DNA of 6,813 nucleotides from Candidatus Rhabdochlamydia sp. (GCA_030044075.1 JASHWM010000152.1:1-6813); one strand, 5' to 3'; positions 1-6,406 are shown, counted from the stretch's first letter. Notes: a model not told the origin generated them from the sequence alone. Numbers and translations are program-made.

Positions 1-215
1 TCCAGGAAATCCTGCAAAAGAAGGTCAACCTGCAGAAGGCCGAGGATAGTTTTATCGAAACAGTGACTAAAATTTTGCAAAGAAAATGGATGGAGAAGCG
101 CGAAGAGATAAAAATCAAAATGTACAGCGGCCAATATTCTGATGAGCAGGCCTTGGAGCTTGCGAAAGAATTTGACGACCTGAGAAAAAATCCCCCAAAA
201 ATTATTTATCCATGA
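1..215 (+). CDS. dnaG: C-terminal end of a DNA primase-like protein (partial)
   Basis: An open frame enters from the left edge (first full codon at base 3) and ends with TGA at 213-215, giving 70 residues. The tail is charged and helical: KWMEKREEIKIKM, then SGQYSDEQALELAKEFDDL, and a final NPPKIIYP. This pattern, a Trp followed by a basic/acidic helix, then S-G-x-x-S-D-E-x-A-x-x-L-A-x-x-F-D-x-L and a Pro-rich end, resembles the C-terminal helicase-interacting region of DnaG primases, especially chlamydial ones as I remember them. DnaG makes RNA primers at the replication fork, and its C-terminus docks on the DnaB helicase. None of the catalytic TOPRIM or zinc-binding parts lie in the window, so the call rests on the tail alone. 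The stop overlaps the next start (ATGA), so the two genes are probably co-transcribed and translationally coupled. Confidence 0.5.
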   Translation, partial: QEILQKKVNLQKAEDSFIETVTKILQRKWMEKREEIKIKMYSGQYSDEQALELAKEFDDLRKNPPKIIYP

Positions 216-565
216 ACATCGTTTTTTTTGATGCGTCCTGCCCTTTTTGTTTGAGGATGGTCCTATTTCTCCAGAAAAAGGACCGCAAAGAACGCCTTTA
301 TTACGCTCCCCTAGGAGGACAAACAGCAAAGGAATACAAGGTCCTAGGCAAAGAGAGCATTGCTTTTGTCGATGAACAAAAGAGGATTTACAGAAGGTCG
401 GACGCGCTTAAGCAAATTTTTACGATCATTGAAAGGCCTGTTTTAAGGTTTCTTGTTTCATTGCCCGGATCAGATTTTTTTTATCGCATAGTTGCAAAAA
501 CAAGAAGATATTTTTCGATGAAGCCTCCTACTCTGAAAAAAGACCAAAATAGGTTCCTACCTTGA
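212..565 (+). CDS. DCC-family (DUF393) thiol-disulfide oxidoreductase-like protein
   Basis: This is a small 117-residue protein. It begins with a beta strand and a Cys pair, MNIVFFDASCPFC (C10 and C13), the position and form of the D-x-x-C-x-x-C motif that defines the DCC/DUF393 family. Other family hallmarks are the S-D-A stretch at about residues 63-65 (YRRSDALKQI) and the hydrophobic FYRIVAKTRRYF segment near the C-terminus. The family is thought to have a thioredoxin-like fold and redox activity, but substrates are mostly unknown. The length fits the family's usual 110-140 residues. No signal peptide is seen, so it should be cytoplasmic. The ATG overlaps the upstream stop (ATGA) and no convincing Shine-Dalgarno precedes it, so translation probably depends on coupling with the primase-like gene. 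The first motif residue after Asp is Ala rather than the common Gly, which is a minor variation. Confidence 0.8.
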   Translation: MNIVFFDASCPFCLRMVLFLQKKDRKERLYYAPLGGQTAKEYKVLGKESIAFVDEQKRIYRRSDALKQIFTIIERPVLRFLVSLPGSDFFYRIVAKTRRYFSMKPPTLKKDQNRFLP

Positions 566-683
566 AAATAGGAGGGATTTCTTTTCCAAGATGAACCAAG
601 GAGCACGATTTAAGAAAAAATTGAATTGATAACAATTAGGCTTTTCTTCAAAAAAGAGAATAGGGTCTTGGAAAAAGGAGCGC
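566..683. other. Intergenic gap before the exoprotein gene
   Basis: This 118-nt spacer separates the DCC gene from the exoprotein gene. A weak imperfect hairpin can be drawn around 561-590 (CTTGAAAA against TTTTCCAAG), but it has no T-tract, so I do not call it a terminator. A 5-bp-arm inverted repeat (AATTG, loop ATAA, CAATT) sits at 624-637. I found no -35/-10 pair with good spacing. A strong Shine-Dalgarno, AAGGAG at 675-680, lies 3 nt before the ATG at 684. The close spacing is unusual, but the site supports this start. Confidence 0.5.
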
Positions 684-3600
684 ATGAAAAAGCGAAAGAC
701 GAAGACTTTTTACAGTGTTGTCTTATTTCTCATTTCGATCGGGTATGACAAAGTATCAGCGCAGCCGCAAGGGATGCAAGTTGTTTCAGGAAGTGCAACT
801 GCAGCCGACCTTTCCTCATTGCATCGGCAAATTGAGGTAAGCGACAGGACGATCATTTCCTGGGAGAGCTTTTCCATTGGCGCCAGTGAGACCACAACAT
901 TTGTCCAGCCTTCTTCCTCTTCAGTTGTGTTAAATAGGGTCATGGGAGGAGTGAGCAGCGAGCTTCTAGGATCTCTTAATTCAAATGGACAAGTTTTTTT
1001 GATCAATCCAAGCGGGATCATCATCGGGGAGGACGCCTGCTTCCAGGTCGGGAGCCTGATTGCATCCACATTAGACATCCTGGACGATGCATTCTTGCAA
1101 GGCAAAGACATTGTTTTTTCTGGCGACTCAAAAGCAAGTGTTGTCAATTTAGGGACCATCCGCGCTCCTGACGGAGAGGTCCTTCTCTTGGGCCGGTTTG
1201 TGGACAACCAGGGAATCATCGATGCTAAAGAAGCCCATCTTGGCGCAGGAAGCGAAATCTACCTAAAGATGGAAGGAAGCGACCGGATTTTCATACGTCC
1301 CAATACACCTTTCTCGGGCAGCAATGGAGTAAAGAACAGCGGGACGATCAAAGCTTTGGAAGCCTCTTTGCAAGCGGATGGCAATGCATATCGCTATGCG
1401 ATCCAAGATAGCGGCGTACTGGAAGCTGAGGCCCTAAAGGAATCTGGCGGCAGGATCTACCTTGTTGCAGAAAAAGGGAGGATCGACCTTTCAGGGTCGT
1501 ATAAAGCAGGTCTCATTACAGCAAAAGCTGAAAAAGTATTTCTCATTGATGAAGCGTCAATGGATGCCTCCTCTTTAGAGGAGGGAGGGACGATTGGGAT
1601 CGAAGCAAACCGCATCTATGTTGCAAAAGACGTCCGTTTGAGCGCTGATGGGAAGGCAGGGGGAGATATTTCCCTTAAGGCAAACAGCGCAAATGTCTGC
1701 TATGGGGAGATTTCTGCAAAAGGCGAGCAAGGAGGCACTATCGAGCTGACCAGCTGGGGCTTCTTCGATGTGCGCGGCGATGTCGATGCCTCTTCAGAAA
1801 GCAGCAATGGGAATGTGAGCTTTTTGTGCAAAGACTTTTTAGTATCAAGCGACAGCTCTCTGGAAGTTCGCATGGGGAGCGACATCGAAATTCCGAAATG
1901 GATTGGCTATTCTGGAAGATTTTCTCCCGTTTTTTTGCAAAAAATTTTGGAGGGCAACCACGTCACAATCGTTTCTCCTGAGGGCACCATATCCATCCAA
2001 GAAGATCTTTCATGGGATGCGTCTATGCAGGGCTTTCTTCCGTCTATCCTTTATCTGGAGGCAAATCAGATCCTGATCGGTGTGGAAGGAAGCCGCCAGG
2101 CCAACCTGACCTCGCAAGATCCTGGCCATACTGGAAATGCGATCGTTTTAGAAGCCGAGACGATCCAGCTTGGTGTCCAGGACCGGATGAAACCATCGAG
2201 CCTTCAGGCCAAGAGCGGTGATATCGCAATCGTGACAAACAGCCTTATATTACAAGGCGGGCAGAACAATAACCGTGTTTTTGCAGATAGCTCAGCGAAA
2301 ATACAAGCGGGCGAAGGGAAGATTTCGATCGATGCCAGGGGCGGCAAAGATCTGGCCATTGTCCTTCAGGGCGGGATAGGAAAACAATCTTCTTCTGAGA
2401 TCTCTACTATCTATGGAGATATCCTCATCAACTCATTGCAACATGCACAGGAAGCTTCACTTTCCATGGCAGGCGGGTCCGGGGAGAATTCCCATGCTTT
2501 GATCGCGAGCCTTGAAGCAGGCTCCCTTAGTGTTTCCCTGCCCGAGTCTTCCCCAGTCCAGTTAAAAGGAGGAAGTGGGACAAGATCAAGTTTTGCGATG
2601 TTCAGTGCAGGACAGAAGGATGGTAAGGGAGATGTATCGATCACAGGGGGTCTGGTCGAGCTTGTCGGAGGCAGCGGCGATCTGGCAGGAGACGTCAGGG
2701 CCGCAATCCATGCCAGGGGATCGATAGACATCAGCGCGCAAGAGATTTTGATGACCGGAGGAAATGCCTTAGGTATTGACAGCGACAGCAGGGCTGCATT
2801 GCAGACGTATGAAAAAGGAAAAATGAATCTTTCCCTGAACAATTTAGCCCTGAACGGCGGCAGCGGGGATGTTTCTTCAGCAGTCATTGAAACAGTAGAA
2901 GGAGGAAGTATTTCTCTTCTGTCTTCAAGGGCTGGAAATTTTTCTATGACAGGCGGGTCCGGGGAAGAATCTTTTGTTGGTCTGCTGACAAGCGAAGGCA
3001 ATATCACAGTGTCGTTCCCTGAAGGATCTAGCTGGAATTTCCAGGGAGGGTCAAGTTCTGGCGATTCATCAGTGAAAATCCATTCCGCTCATGGGAACCT
3101 GTCATTGAAGGGAGGGGATGTTCTTTTGCAAGGTGGCCAAGGGGAAGGGGAGTGCACTGTAGAAATCAACACCGAGAAAGGGAACATCTTTGTCTCAACA
3201 GAAGGATCGGTCAATTTGTTTGCTGGAGACCCCTCTTTGGCGTCCACAGCAATCTATACTTCTTCAGGAGAGGTCTTTATCGATAGCAGAGGGGACATCG
3301 TCCTCAAAGCTACAGAAGAGTCGTCCAGTTTGTTTGTCAGCAACGGCAAGCACAACATCAATACCTCAGGGAGCCTTGTCCTGGAGGCCCCTGGAAAACA
3401 GAGGGCCTATATCCTTAACCTCAGCGATGAGGAAAATGAGGGAAGGCTGTCTGTGCGCGCCAAATGTAATATCAGTTTGCTGGGGAACTCCCTCTTGCAA
3501 AACCAGGCAGACAACCTGCTCGTGATCTCAGGAGAAAACCTTGAGATGAAGGAAGGCCGCATCGAAAACCTTGGAAAAGGCGACCTAACCCTTGTCGTCG

Positions 3601-4067
3601 ATCATCAATTCATGACAACAAATGTTGCAAAAGGCGGGCTGCTATTAGACAAAAATAGCGCCATAGAAGGGCGTGGGAATGTGAGGATCTTTACTTCCGA
3701 GCGATCGCTCAATTCTATTAAAGAGGTGATCAATGGAGTCTATTTTGTGCCCCATAGAAAATACTTGAATTCGAGCCAGGAAAAATGGGGTGTTGCATAT
3801 CCGGATGACTATTTTGGAGACGAAGGTTTTATGATGTTCTATCGGGAAAATGGCCCTTGCGAGGTCAATGAGGCATCTGTCCTTTATCTAGCTGCCGTCC
3901 TCAACGACCAGATGTACTACCAGCTTTTTTGCTCCTATGACGAAAACCGCGACCTCGTCCTTTGGTTTAATACCAAATATCAGGAAGGAGTAAAACAGGG
4001 ATATTCGATCAAGCGGCTAAGAATGTTTGACTGGAAAGAGCAGCTTCTTCCGGTCGGCATCCCATGA
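684..4067 (+). CDS. Large filamentous-haemagglutinin-type exoprotein (TPS domain, beta-helix)
   Basis: This 1127-residue protein opens with a Sec signal peptide: basic MKKRKTK, a hydrophobic core at about 9-20, and probable cleavage after VSA at 26. Residues about 28-210 look like the TPS/haemagglutination-activity domain. Typical features there are VVLNRVMGG (81-89), a Leu-Asn-Ser-Asn-Gly-Gln turn (98-103) and FLINPSGIIIG (105-115), the counterpart of the FHA NPNGI motif. In characterised systems this domain directs export through an outer-membrane TpsB pore. Residues about 210-990 are short beta-strand/Gly-turn repeats expected to form a right-handed beta-helix. GGSG-type turns recur every 30-40 residues between about 597 and 830. 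The last roughly 110 residues (from VRIFTSERS) form a different domain, rich in aromatic residues. There is no autotransporter barrel or LPXTG-like anchor, so release or retention is unresolved. The likely role is adhesion or a surface structure, by family inference. The gene ends in two consecutive TGA codons. AAGGAG at 675-680 supports the start. Confidence 0.85.
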   Translation: MKKRKTKTFYSVVLFLISIGYDKVSAQPQGMQVVSGSATAADLSSLHRQIEVSDRTIISWESFSIGASETTTFVQPSSSSVVLNRVMGGVSSELLGSLNSNGQVFLINPSGIIIGEDACFQVGSLIASTLDILDDAFLQGKDIVFSGDSKASVVNLGTIRAPDGEVLLLGRFVDNQGIIDAKEAHLGAGSEIYLKMEGSDRIFIRPNTPFSGSNGVKNSGTIKALEASLQADGNAYRYAIQDSGVLEAEALKESGGRIYLVAEKGRIDLSGSYKAGLITAKAEKVFLIDEASMDASSLEEGGTIGIEANRIYVAKDVRLSADGKAGGDISLKANSANVCYGEISAKGEQGGTIELTSWGFFDVRGDVDASSESSNGNVSFLCKDFLVSSDSSLEVRMGSDIEIPKWIGYSGRFSPVFLQKILEGNHVTIVSPEGTISIQEDLSWDASMQGFLPSILYLEANQILIGVEGSRQANLTSQDPGHTGNAIVLEAETIQLGVQDRMKPSSLQAKSGDIAIVTNSLILQGGQNNNRVFADSSAKIQAGEGKISIDARGGKDLAIVLQGGIGKQSSSEISTIYGDILINSLQHAQEASLSMAGGSGENSHALIASLEAGSLSVSLPESSPVQLKGGSGTRSSFAMFSAGQKDGKGDVSITGGLVELVGGSGDLAGDVRAAIHARGSIDISAQEILMTGGNALGIDSDSRAALQTYEKGKMNLSLNNLALNGGSGDVSSAVIETVEGGSISLLSSRAGNFSMTGGSGEESFVGLLTSEGNITVSFPEGSSWNFQGGSSSGDSSVKIHSAHGNLSLKGGDVLLQGGQGEGECTVEINTEKGNIFVSTEGSVNLFAGDPSLASTAIYTSSGEVFIDSRGDIVLKATEESSSLFVSNGKHNINTSGSLVLEAPGKQRAYILNLSDEENEGRLSVRAKCNISLLGNSLLQNQADNLLVISGENLEMKEGRIENLGKGDLTLVVDHQFMTTNVAKGGLLLDKNSAIEGRGNVRIFTSERSLNSIKEVINGVYFVPHRKYLNSSQEKWGVAYPDDYFGDEGFMMFYRENGPCEVNEASVLYLAAVLNDQMYYQLFCSYDENRDLVLWFNTKYQEGVKQGYSIKRLRMFDWKEQLLPVGIP
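2463..3422 (+). repeat. Two 480-nt (160-residue) coding repeats inside the exoprotein gene
   Basis: The DNA at 2461-2487 and 2941-2968 is almost identical, sharing the core AGGCGGGTCCGGGGA, and lies exactly 480 nt apart. The protein downstream stays alignable. SMAGGSGENSHALI lines up with SMTGGSGEESFVGLL, then LSVSLPESS with ITVSFPEGS, then VQLKGGSG with WNFQGGSS, then MFSA with IHSA. Each 160-residue block (from residues 594 and 754) contains about four sub-repeats of roughly 40 residues, each with a GG turn followed by an amphipathic strand pair. The pattern fits duplication of a beta-helix section. The second block has diverged more toward its end, and its right boundary is approximate. 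Confidence 0.6.
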
Positions 4068-4075
4068 TGAGGATT

Positions 4076-4441
4076 TTATTTAGATTCTAATTTTGATGAC
4101 TTCAATTTTGGTTTTTTTCTTCTAGCAGAAACAGAAGAGGTCTTCCTTTGTTTTTTCTTAGTTTTGATAGCAGTTTTTAATTGTTTTTTCTTGGGTTTGG
4201 TAATAGATTTCCCTATTTTATAGAGGTTATCAGGACAGAGGTCGACCCCATTGGGCCATACAATAGTTATTCCGTCACATTTGACCTTTTTGAAATACTC
4301 AACATCTCTTAAAAGTAAAAGAGATCCTTTAGCACGATTAATTGTGTCTATAAGATCGACCTCTTTCATCGAACCATCATCGAATTGAACAATTAGCTTG
4401 TAATCTTTAAGGTGCTTAACTTTTTTTATTATGTGCGACAT
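4076..4441 (-). CDS. DUF2442 domain protein with a long Lys/Arg-rich tail
   Basis: This is a 121-residue protein. Residues about 5-75 match the DUF2442 pattern: KVKHLKDYKLIVQFDDG, then EVDL, then a D-x-E-Y-F block (46-50) and the diagnostic ITIVWPNGVDLCPDNLY (58-74). DUF2442 is a small alpha/beta domain of unknown biochemical function. It is commonly encoded beside a DUF4160 gene, a pair sometimes proposed to be toxin-antitoxin-like. Residues 82-121 are an extension with 16 Lys and 3 Arg in 40 positions (KPKKKQ, KTKKKQRK, ARRKKPKLK). This is not part of the domain and would be expected to bind nucleic acid or another polyanion. The gene converges on the exoprotein gene with 8 nt between stops. 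No clear Shine-Dalgarno precedes the ATG, which lies 2 nt after the stop of an apparent DUF4160 remnant. AT content is much higher than in the exoprotein gene. Confidence 0.75.
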   Translation of the reverse strand: MSHIIKKVKHLKDYKLIVQFDDGSMKEVDLIDTINRAKGSLLLLRDVEYFKKVKCDGITIVWPNGVDLCPDNLYKIGKSITKPKKKQLKTAIKTKKKQRKTSSVSARRKKPKLKSSKLESK

Positions 4442-4443
4442 GG

Positions 4444-4509
4444 TTACTTTTTTAATGGGTTAATGTTTTTAGAATCCTTTCCATTCATTAAAGCATCCCA
4501 ATTTGACAT
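4444..4509 (-). pseudogene. Probable 3' remnant of a DUF4160 gene (21 codons)
   Basis: A short - strand frame ends 2 nt before the DUF2442 start and reads SNWDALMNGKDSKNINPLKK then stop. It fits the C-terminal pattern of DUF4160 proteins as I know it: N-W, a few residues, A, G, then K-x-I-x-P-L at the very end. The position directly upstream of DUF2442 is where a DUF4160 gene is normally found. Stops occur immediately upstream in this frame (TAG, TGA), and the rest of the domain is missing. A possible scrap of the N-terminus lies further upstream (4536-4556 reads IPYISRF, compared with the family's usual MPTISRF), with ATC where ATG would be. That part is weak. Alternatively the frame could be a short leader peptide that couples translation of DUF2442, with the resemblance due to chance. 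Confidence 0.45.
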
Positions 4510-4590
4510 TTTTACCTATCACACATAGCATATTAGAAACGAGAAATATATGGGATCGTAAAGAATTTTTTAATATCACTTATTAAGATA

Positions 4591-4702
4591 TGCGCTTTCT
4601 TGGCTGGGAAAGCTTCTCCTCTCTTAAATCTTGTTGATCAAAATAAAGGTGATTCTTATGGACGGGTCGCCATTGGTGTAAAATCTCCAATTTTTTTCTG
4701 TA
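4591..4702. repeat. Direct repeat, copy 1
   Basis: These 112 bp match 6465-6580 with 9 mismatches and one 4-bp gap, about 92% identity over aligned bases, in the same orientation. The missing bases (AAAA, after 4602) break the small AAGCT/AGCTT hairpin that copy 2 keeps. Copy 1 carries the last 25 codons of the acetyltransferase gene plus about 30 bp beyond its stop. Confidence 0.85.
4624..4702 (-). pseudogene. 3'-end fragment of a GNAT acetyltransferase gene
   Basis: Read on the - strand, this stretch encodes TEKNWRFYTNGDPSIRIT followed by FILINKI and a TAA stop at 4624-4626. It matches the C-terminal 25 residues of the acetyltransferase at the right edge of the window at 22 of 25 positions. 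Similarity stops abruptly at the codon before Thr, so the fragment lacks the acetyl-CoA-binding core and cannot be functional. The reading frame is still intact, and most changes at the DNA level are substitutions, so the duplication is probably not ancient. Confidence 0.75.
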
Positions 4703-4784
4703 CAAAATACCAGGAAGGAGTGAAAGAGGGCATTTTCCAGATAAGTGTGTGGAATGATATTGACCTTGTCCCCTATAGAAAACT
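4697..4784 (+). pseudogene. Fragment resembling the 3' end of the exoprotein gene
   Basis: Bases 4701-4730 match 3971-4000 of the exoprotein gene at 26 of 30 positions, including an identical CAGGAAGGAG. The protein reading is FCTKYQEGVKEG here and FNTKYQEGVKQG there. Further on, GAATG-AT-ATTGAC (4752-4763) may continue the match to GAATGTTTGAC. CCTTGTCCCCTATAGAAAA (4764-4782) resembles 3743-3761 at 15 of 19, which is a segment that lies upstream in the intact gene. The fragment starts exactly where the acetyltransferase-derived repeat ends. It is best read as a decayed, possibly rearranged piece of a paralogous exoprotein gene. The frame 4600-4815 that includes it starts inside the antisense of the acetyltransferase scrap and is unlikely to be a real gene. 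Confidence 0.5.
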
Positions 4785-4849
4785 TCTCATTTTGAAAACA
4801 GGTTTATTTCTTTGAGAAGGATTAGAGAAGGCGAGCTGCTTTCCTATAC

Positions 4850-6301
4850 TTACGCAGTCTCCAGTAGTTTTAATTTTTGGGGTCTAACCATTCTTTTACC
4901 ATGATAAACAGCAAAGGTTGCTGCTACAGACCCAAGGGCTATCATATATCGGTAAGAAAAAGGTTCTTCTTTTTCTTCTGAATAATTATGTGCTACATAG
5001 GTAGCGCCAGCACCTGTTAAGATGAGAGCTGCTGTTGGCAAGACTACTTCGAGTGCTACATTTTTAGTTGCAACTTTTAAGAAAGACACACAATCCTGAA
5101 GGATCGCTGCAGCCACCCCAGCGCTCTTTGAAGGAAGATCTCCTTGAGTTGTGAGTCCAACAGAACCTAAGACAATAGAAGCAAATCCTGTGAATTTCCC
5201 TAATTGAATAGCCCCATCTTCCATTTTTTCCATTGGAGTCTTTGCTACCTCCGCATTAGCATCCTTCTGCTTCTTTTTATCTGCTTTTACTTGGATTTTT
5301 ACATTCTCTTTTACAAGCCTTGAAAAGGTGTCAAACGCTGGCAGAATAAGCAAAGGCGTAAGAAAAGAAATTTGGGAAGGTGTAAGCCAATTTTGAGAGA
5401 TCGCGCTGATATTTAGAGTCCCTGACGCAAGTAGAGAAAAGACCATGCCGGCAATCGCTATTCTTTGTGTAGTTCTATTCTCTAAATTCGCAATGCTCTT
5501 TCCAACCTCATCCATTACCCTCCGCATCTGTACTTTATAAAAGATTCCGCAGGCTGCGTTCAAGATAGGGTCGAGTTTGGCTACAGTGAATGCATAGGCT
5601 GGCAGACCTTGGACCATGGAACTGATCAGGTTTGCCTGCAATTTTGTAAGGGTGATCCCATTTTTTTGAAATAAACCCCTAATGGTCTCATCTAATTTTA
5701 GATTTTTTATTTCAACCTTTAGAACCCCAAGAGCTGGATAGATCCAAGGAATGCTGTTTGCCACTTTATAGGCAAGTCCCTGCTTCTCCTCTTCATTAAA
5801 GCCATAGTTCAGGATCACTGTAGCAATAAATAAAGCGGCTGCAGCGGATCTTGCAAACGTTTTGTTATTCGGTGTTCTTTGCACATAAGTGTAATAGGTT
5901 TTTGAAATGTCGATCACCCCACCGGCAAGGCCAACTGGGAGTGTATTATCTGCATCTTTATAGAAAAAAAGAGAAGAGCCGACCATTGCGCCTACGCTAG
6001 AAGCAAAAGCTAAGTGATTGATCTTCTCAAGAGGGCCGCGCATTTCTTTTTCCTCTTCACCATCGGAATCATCATCTTCCTTCCAATATTCGAATCGTCT
6101 AGAAAGGGGGATTTCTGATTTTGATCCAGTTTGCAGAAAACCAATGCTGCTGTCCCCTTTTGCTTCCTTTTTTTTCTCTTTGTCTTTCTTTTTCGCCTTG
6201 GGGTCAGCAGCTTGTTGCACCTCTTGCCGCTCTTTCGTGTCATCAACTGTGACCAATAGATGAATTTCTCGTATTGAATTGATATCTCCAACTGCAGACA
6301 T
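4850..6301 (-). CDS. Multi-pass membrane protein of unknown function
   Basis: I do not recognise this 483-residue protein. The first roughly 90 residues are hydrophilic and low in complexity: a basic run at 35-48 (KAKKKDKEKKKEAK) and an acidic run at 75-86 (EDDDSDGEEEKE). From about 95 on it has many hydrophobic stretches, about 96-113, 151-166, 184-194, 228-252, 280-298, 309-323, 369-384, 393-408, 416-436 and 452-466, so perhaps 8-10 membrane helices. They are separated by short loops and one charged loop (331-365, rich in Lys). Small residues (Ala, Gly, Ser) dominate the helices. There is no cleavable signal peptide. No transporter, channel or enzyme motif stands out. The long charged N-terminus followed by hydrophobic lobes is reminiscent of secreted membrane proteins of intracellular bacteria, but that is a guess. 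The gene has its own promoter-like site and is flanked by the two copies of the direct repeat. Confidence 0.7.
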   Translation of the reverse strand: MSAVGDINSIREIHLLVTVDDTKERQEVQQAADPKAKKKDKEKKKEAKGDSSIGFLQTGSKSEIPLSRRFEYWKEDDDSDGEEEKEMRGPLEKINHLAFASSVGAMVGSSLFFYKDADNTLPVGLAGGVIDISKTYYTYVQRTPNNKTFARSAAAALFIATVILNYGFNEEEKQGLAYKVANSIPWIYPALGVLKVEIKNLKLDETIRGLFQKNGITLTKLQANLISSMVQGLPAYAFTVAKLDPILNAACGIFYKVQMRRVMDEVGKSIANLENRTTQRIAIAGMVFSLLASGTLNISAISQNWLTPSQISFLTPLLILPAFDTFSRLVKENVKIQVKADKKKQKDANAEVAKTPMEKMEDGAIQLGKFTGFASIVLGSVGLTTQGDLPSKSAGVAAAILQDCVSFLKVATKNVALEVVLPTAALILTGAGATYVAHNYSEEKEEPFSYRYMIALGSVAATFAVYHGKRMVRPQKLKLLETA

Positions 6302-6337
6302 AGCTTAATAACCTTAATTATAATAAAATTTAATATA

Positions 6338-6366
6338 AATATATATTAAACGTGAGTTTAAATCAA
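6338..6366 (-). promoter_or_regulatory. Sigma70-like promoter for the membrane-protein gene
   Basis: On the - strand TTGATT (6361-6366) is followed after exactly 17 nt by TATATT (6338-6343). Each hexamer is close to the consensus. Transcription would start near 6330, leaving a leader of about 30 nt. That leader contains AAGG about 10 nt before the ATG at 6301, a weak ribosome-binding site. The surroundings are almost 90% A+T, so chance matches are easy and the call is tentative. Confidence 0.45.
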
Positions 6367-6406
6367 TTAGCTTAAAAATCTTTAAAAAATAGTATAAATA
6401 ATTGTA

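Larger units (their letters stand above)
4442..4849. other. Gene-poor stretch built of gene-end remnants
   Basis: This 408-nt stretch has no intact gene I can support. Left to right it contains the DUF4160-like tail (- strand, 4444-4509) and about 80 nt of AT-rich DNA without a clear feature. Then come repeat copy 1, carrying the acetyltransferase 3' end (- strand, 4591-4702), and a scrap resembling the exoprotein 3' end (+ strand, from about 4701). Last is a short tail before the membrane-protein stop, in which GAGAAGG occurs twice (4814-4820 and 4825-4831). No strong terminator is visible for the membrane-protein gene. Confidence 0.6.

Noticed and set aside
624..637. AATTG-ATAA-CAATT palindrome upstream of the exoprotein gene as a possible operator.
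   Set aside because: The arms are only 5 bp in AT-rich DNA, with no promoter identified nearby. Chance is the simpler explanation.
2411..3007. A 198-codon - strand frame inside the exoprotein gene, and a similar one at 710-1219.
   Set aside because: Their Pro/Ser/Arg-rich composition is what the antisense of a Gly/Ser-rich repeat gene gives. The + strand gene has a signal peptide and family motifs.
2463..3230. Repeated GGSG(D/E) turns suggesting RTX calcium-binding repeats.
   Set aside because: RTX repeats are tandem nonapeptides. Here the GG turns are 30-40 residues apart and lack the Asp/hydrophobic pattern, which fits beta-helix coils instead.
4059..4080. ATCC/GGAT hairpin followed by TTTTATTT after the exoprotein gene as a terminator.
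   Set aside because: A 4-bp stem with an 8-nt loop is too weak to call.
4600..4815. A 71-codon + strand frame that might be a small gene.
   Set aside because: Its first third is antisense to the acetyltransferase fragment and the rest is the exoprotein-like scrap. It is a chance fusion of two remnants with no ribosome-binding site.
6018..6291. Overlapping frames on both strands at the 5' end of the membrane-protein gene (93 and 81 codons).
   Set aside because: They are shadows of the low-complexity Lys- and Asp/Glu-rich coding sequence, with no sign of selection or initiation.
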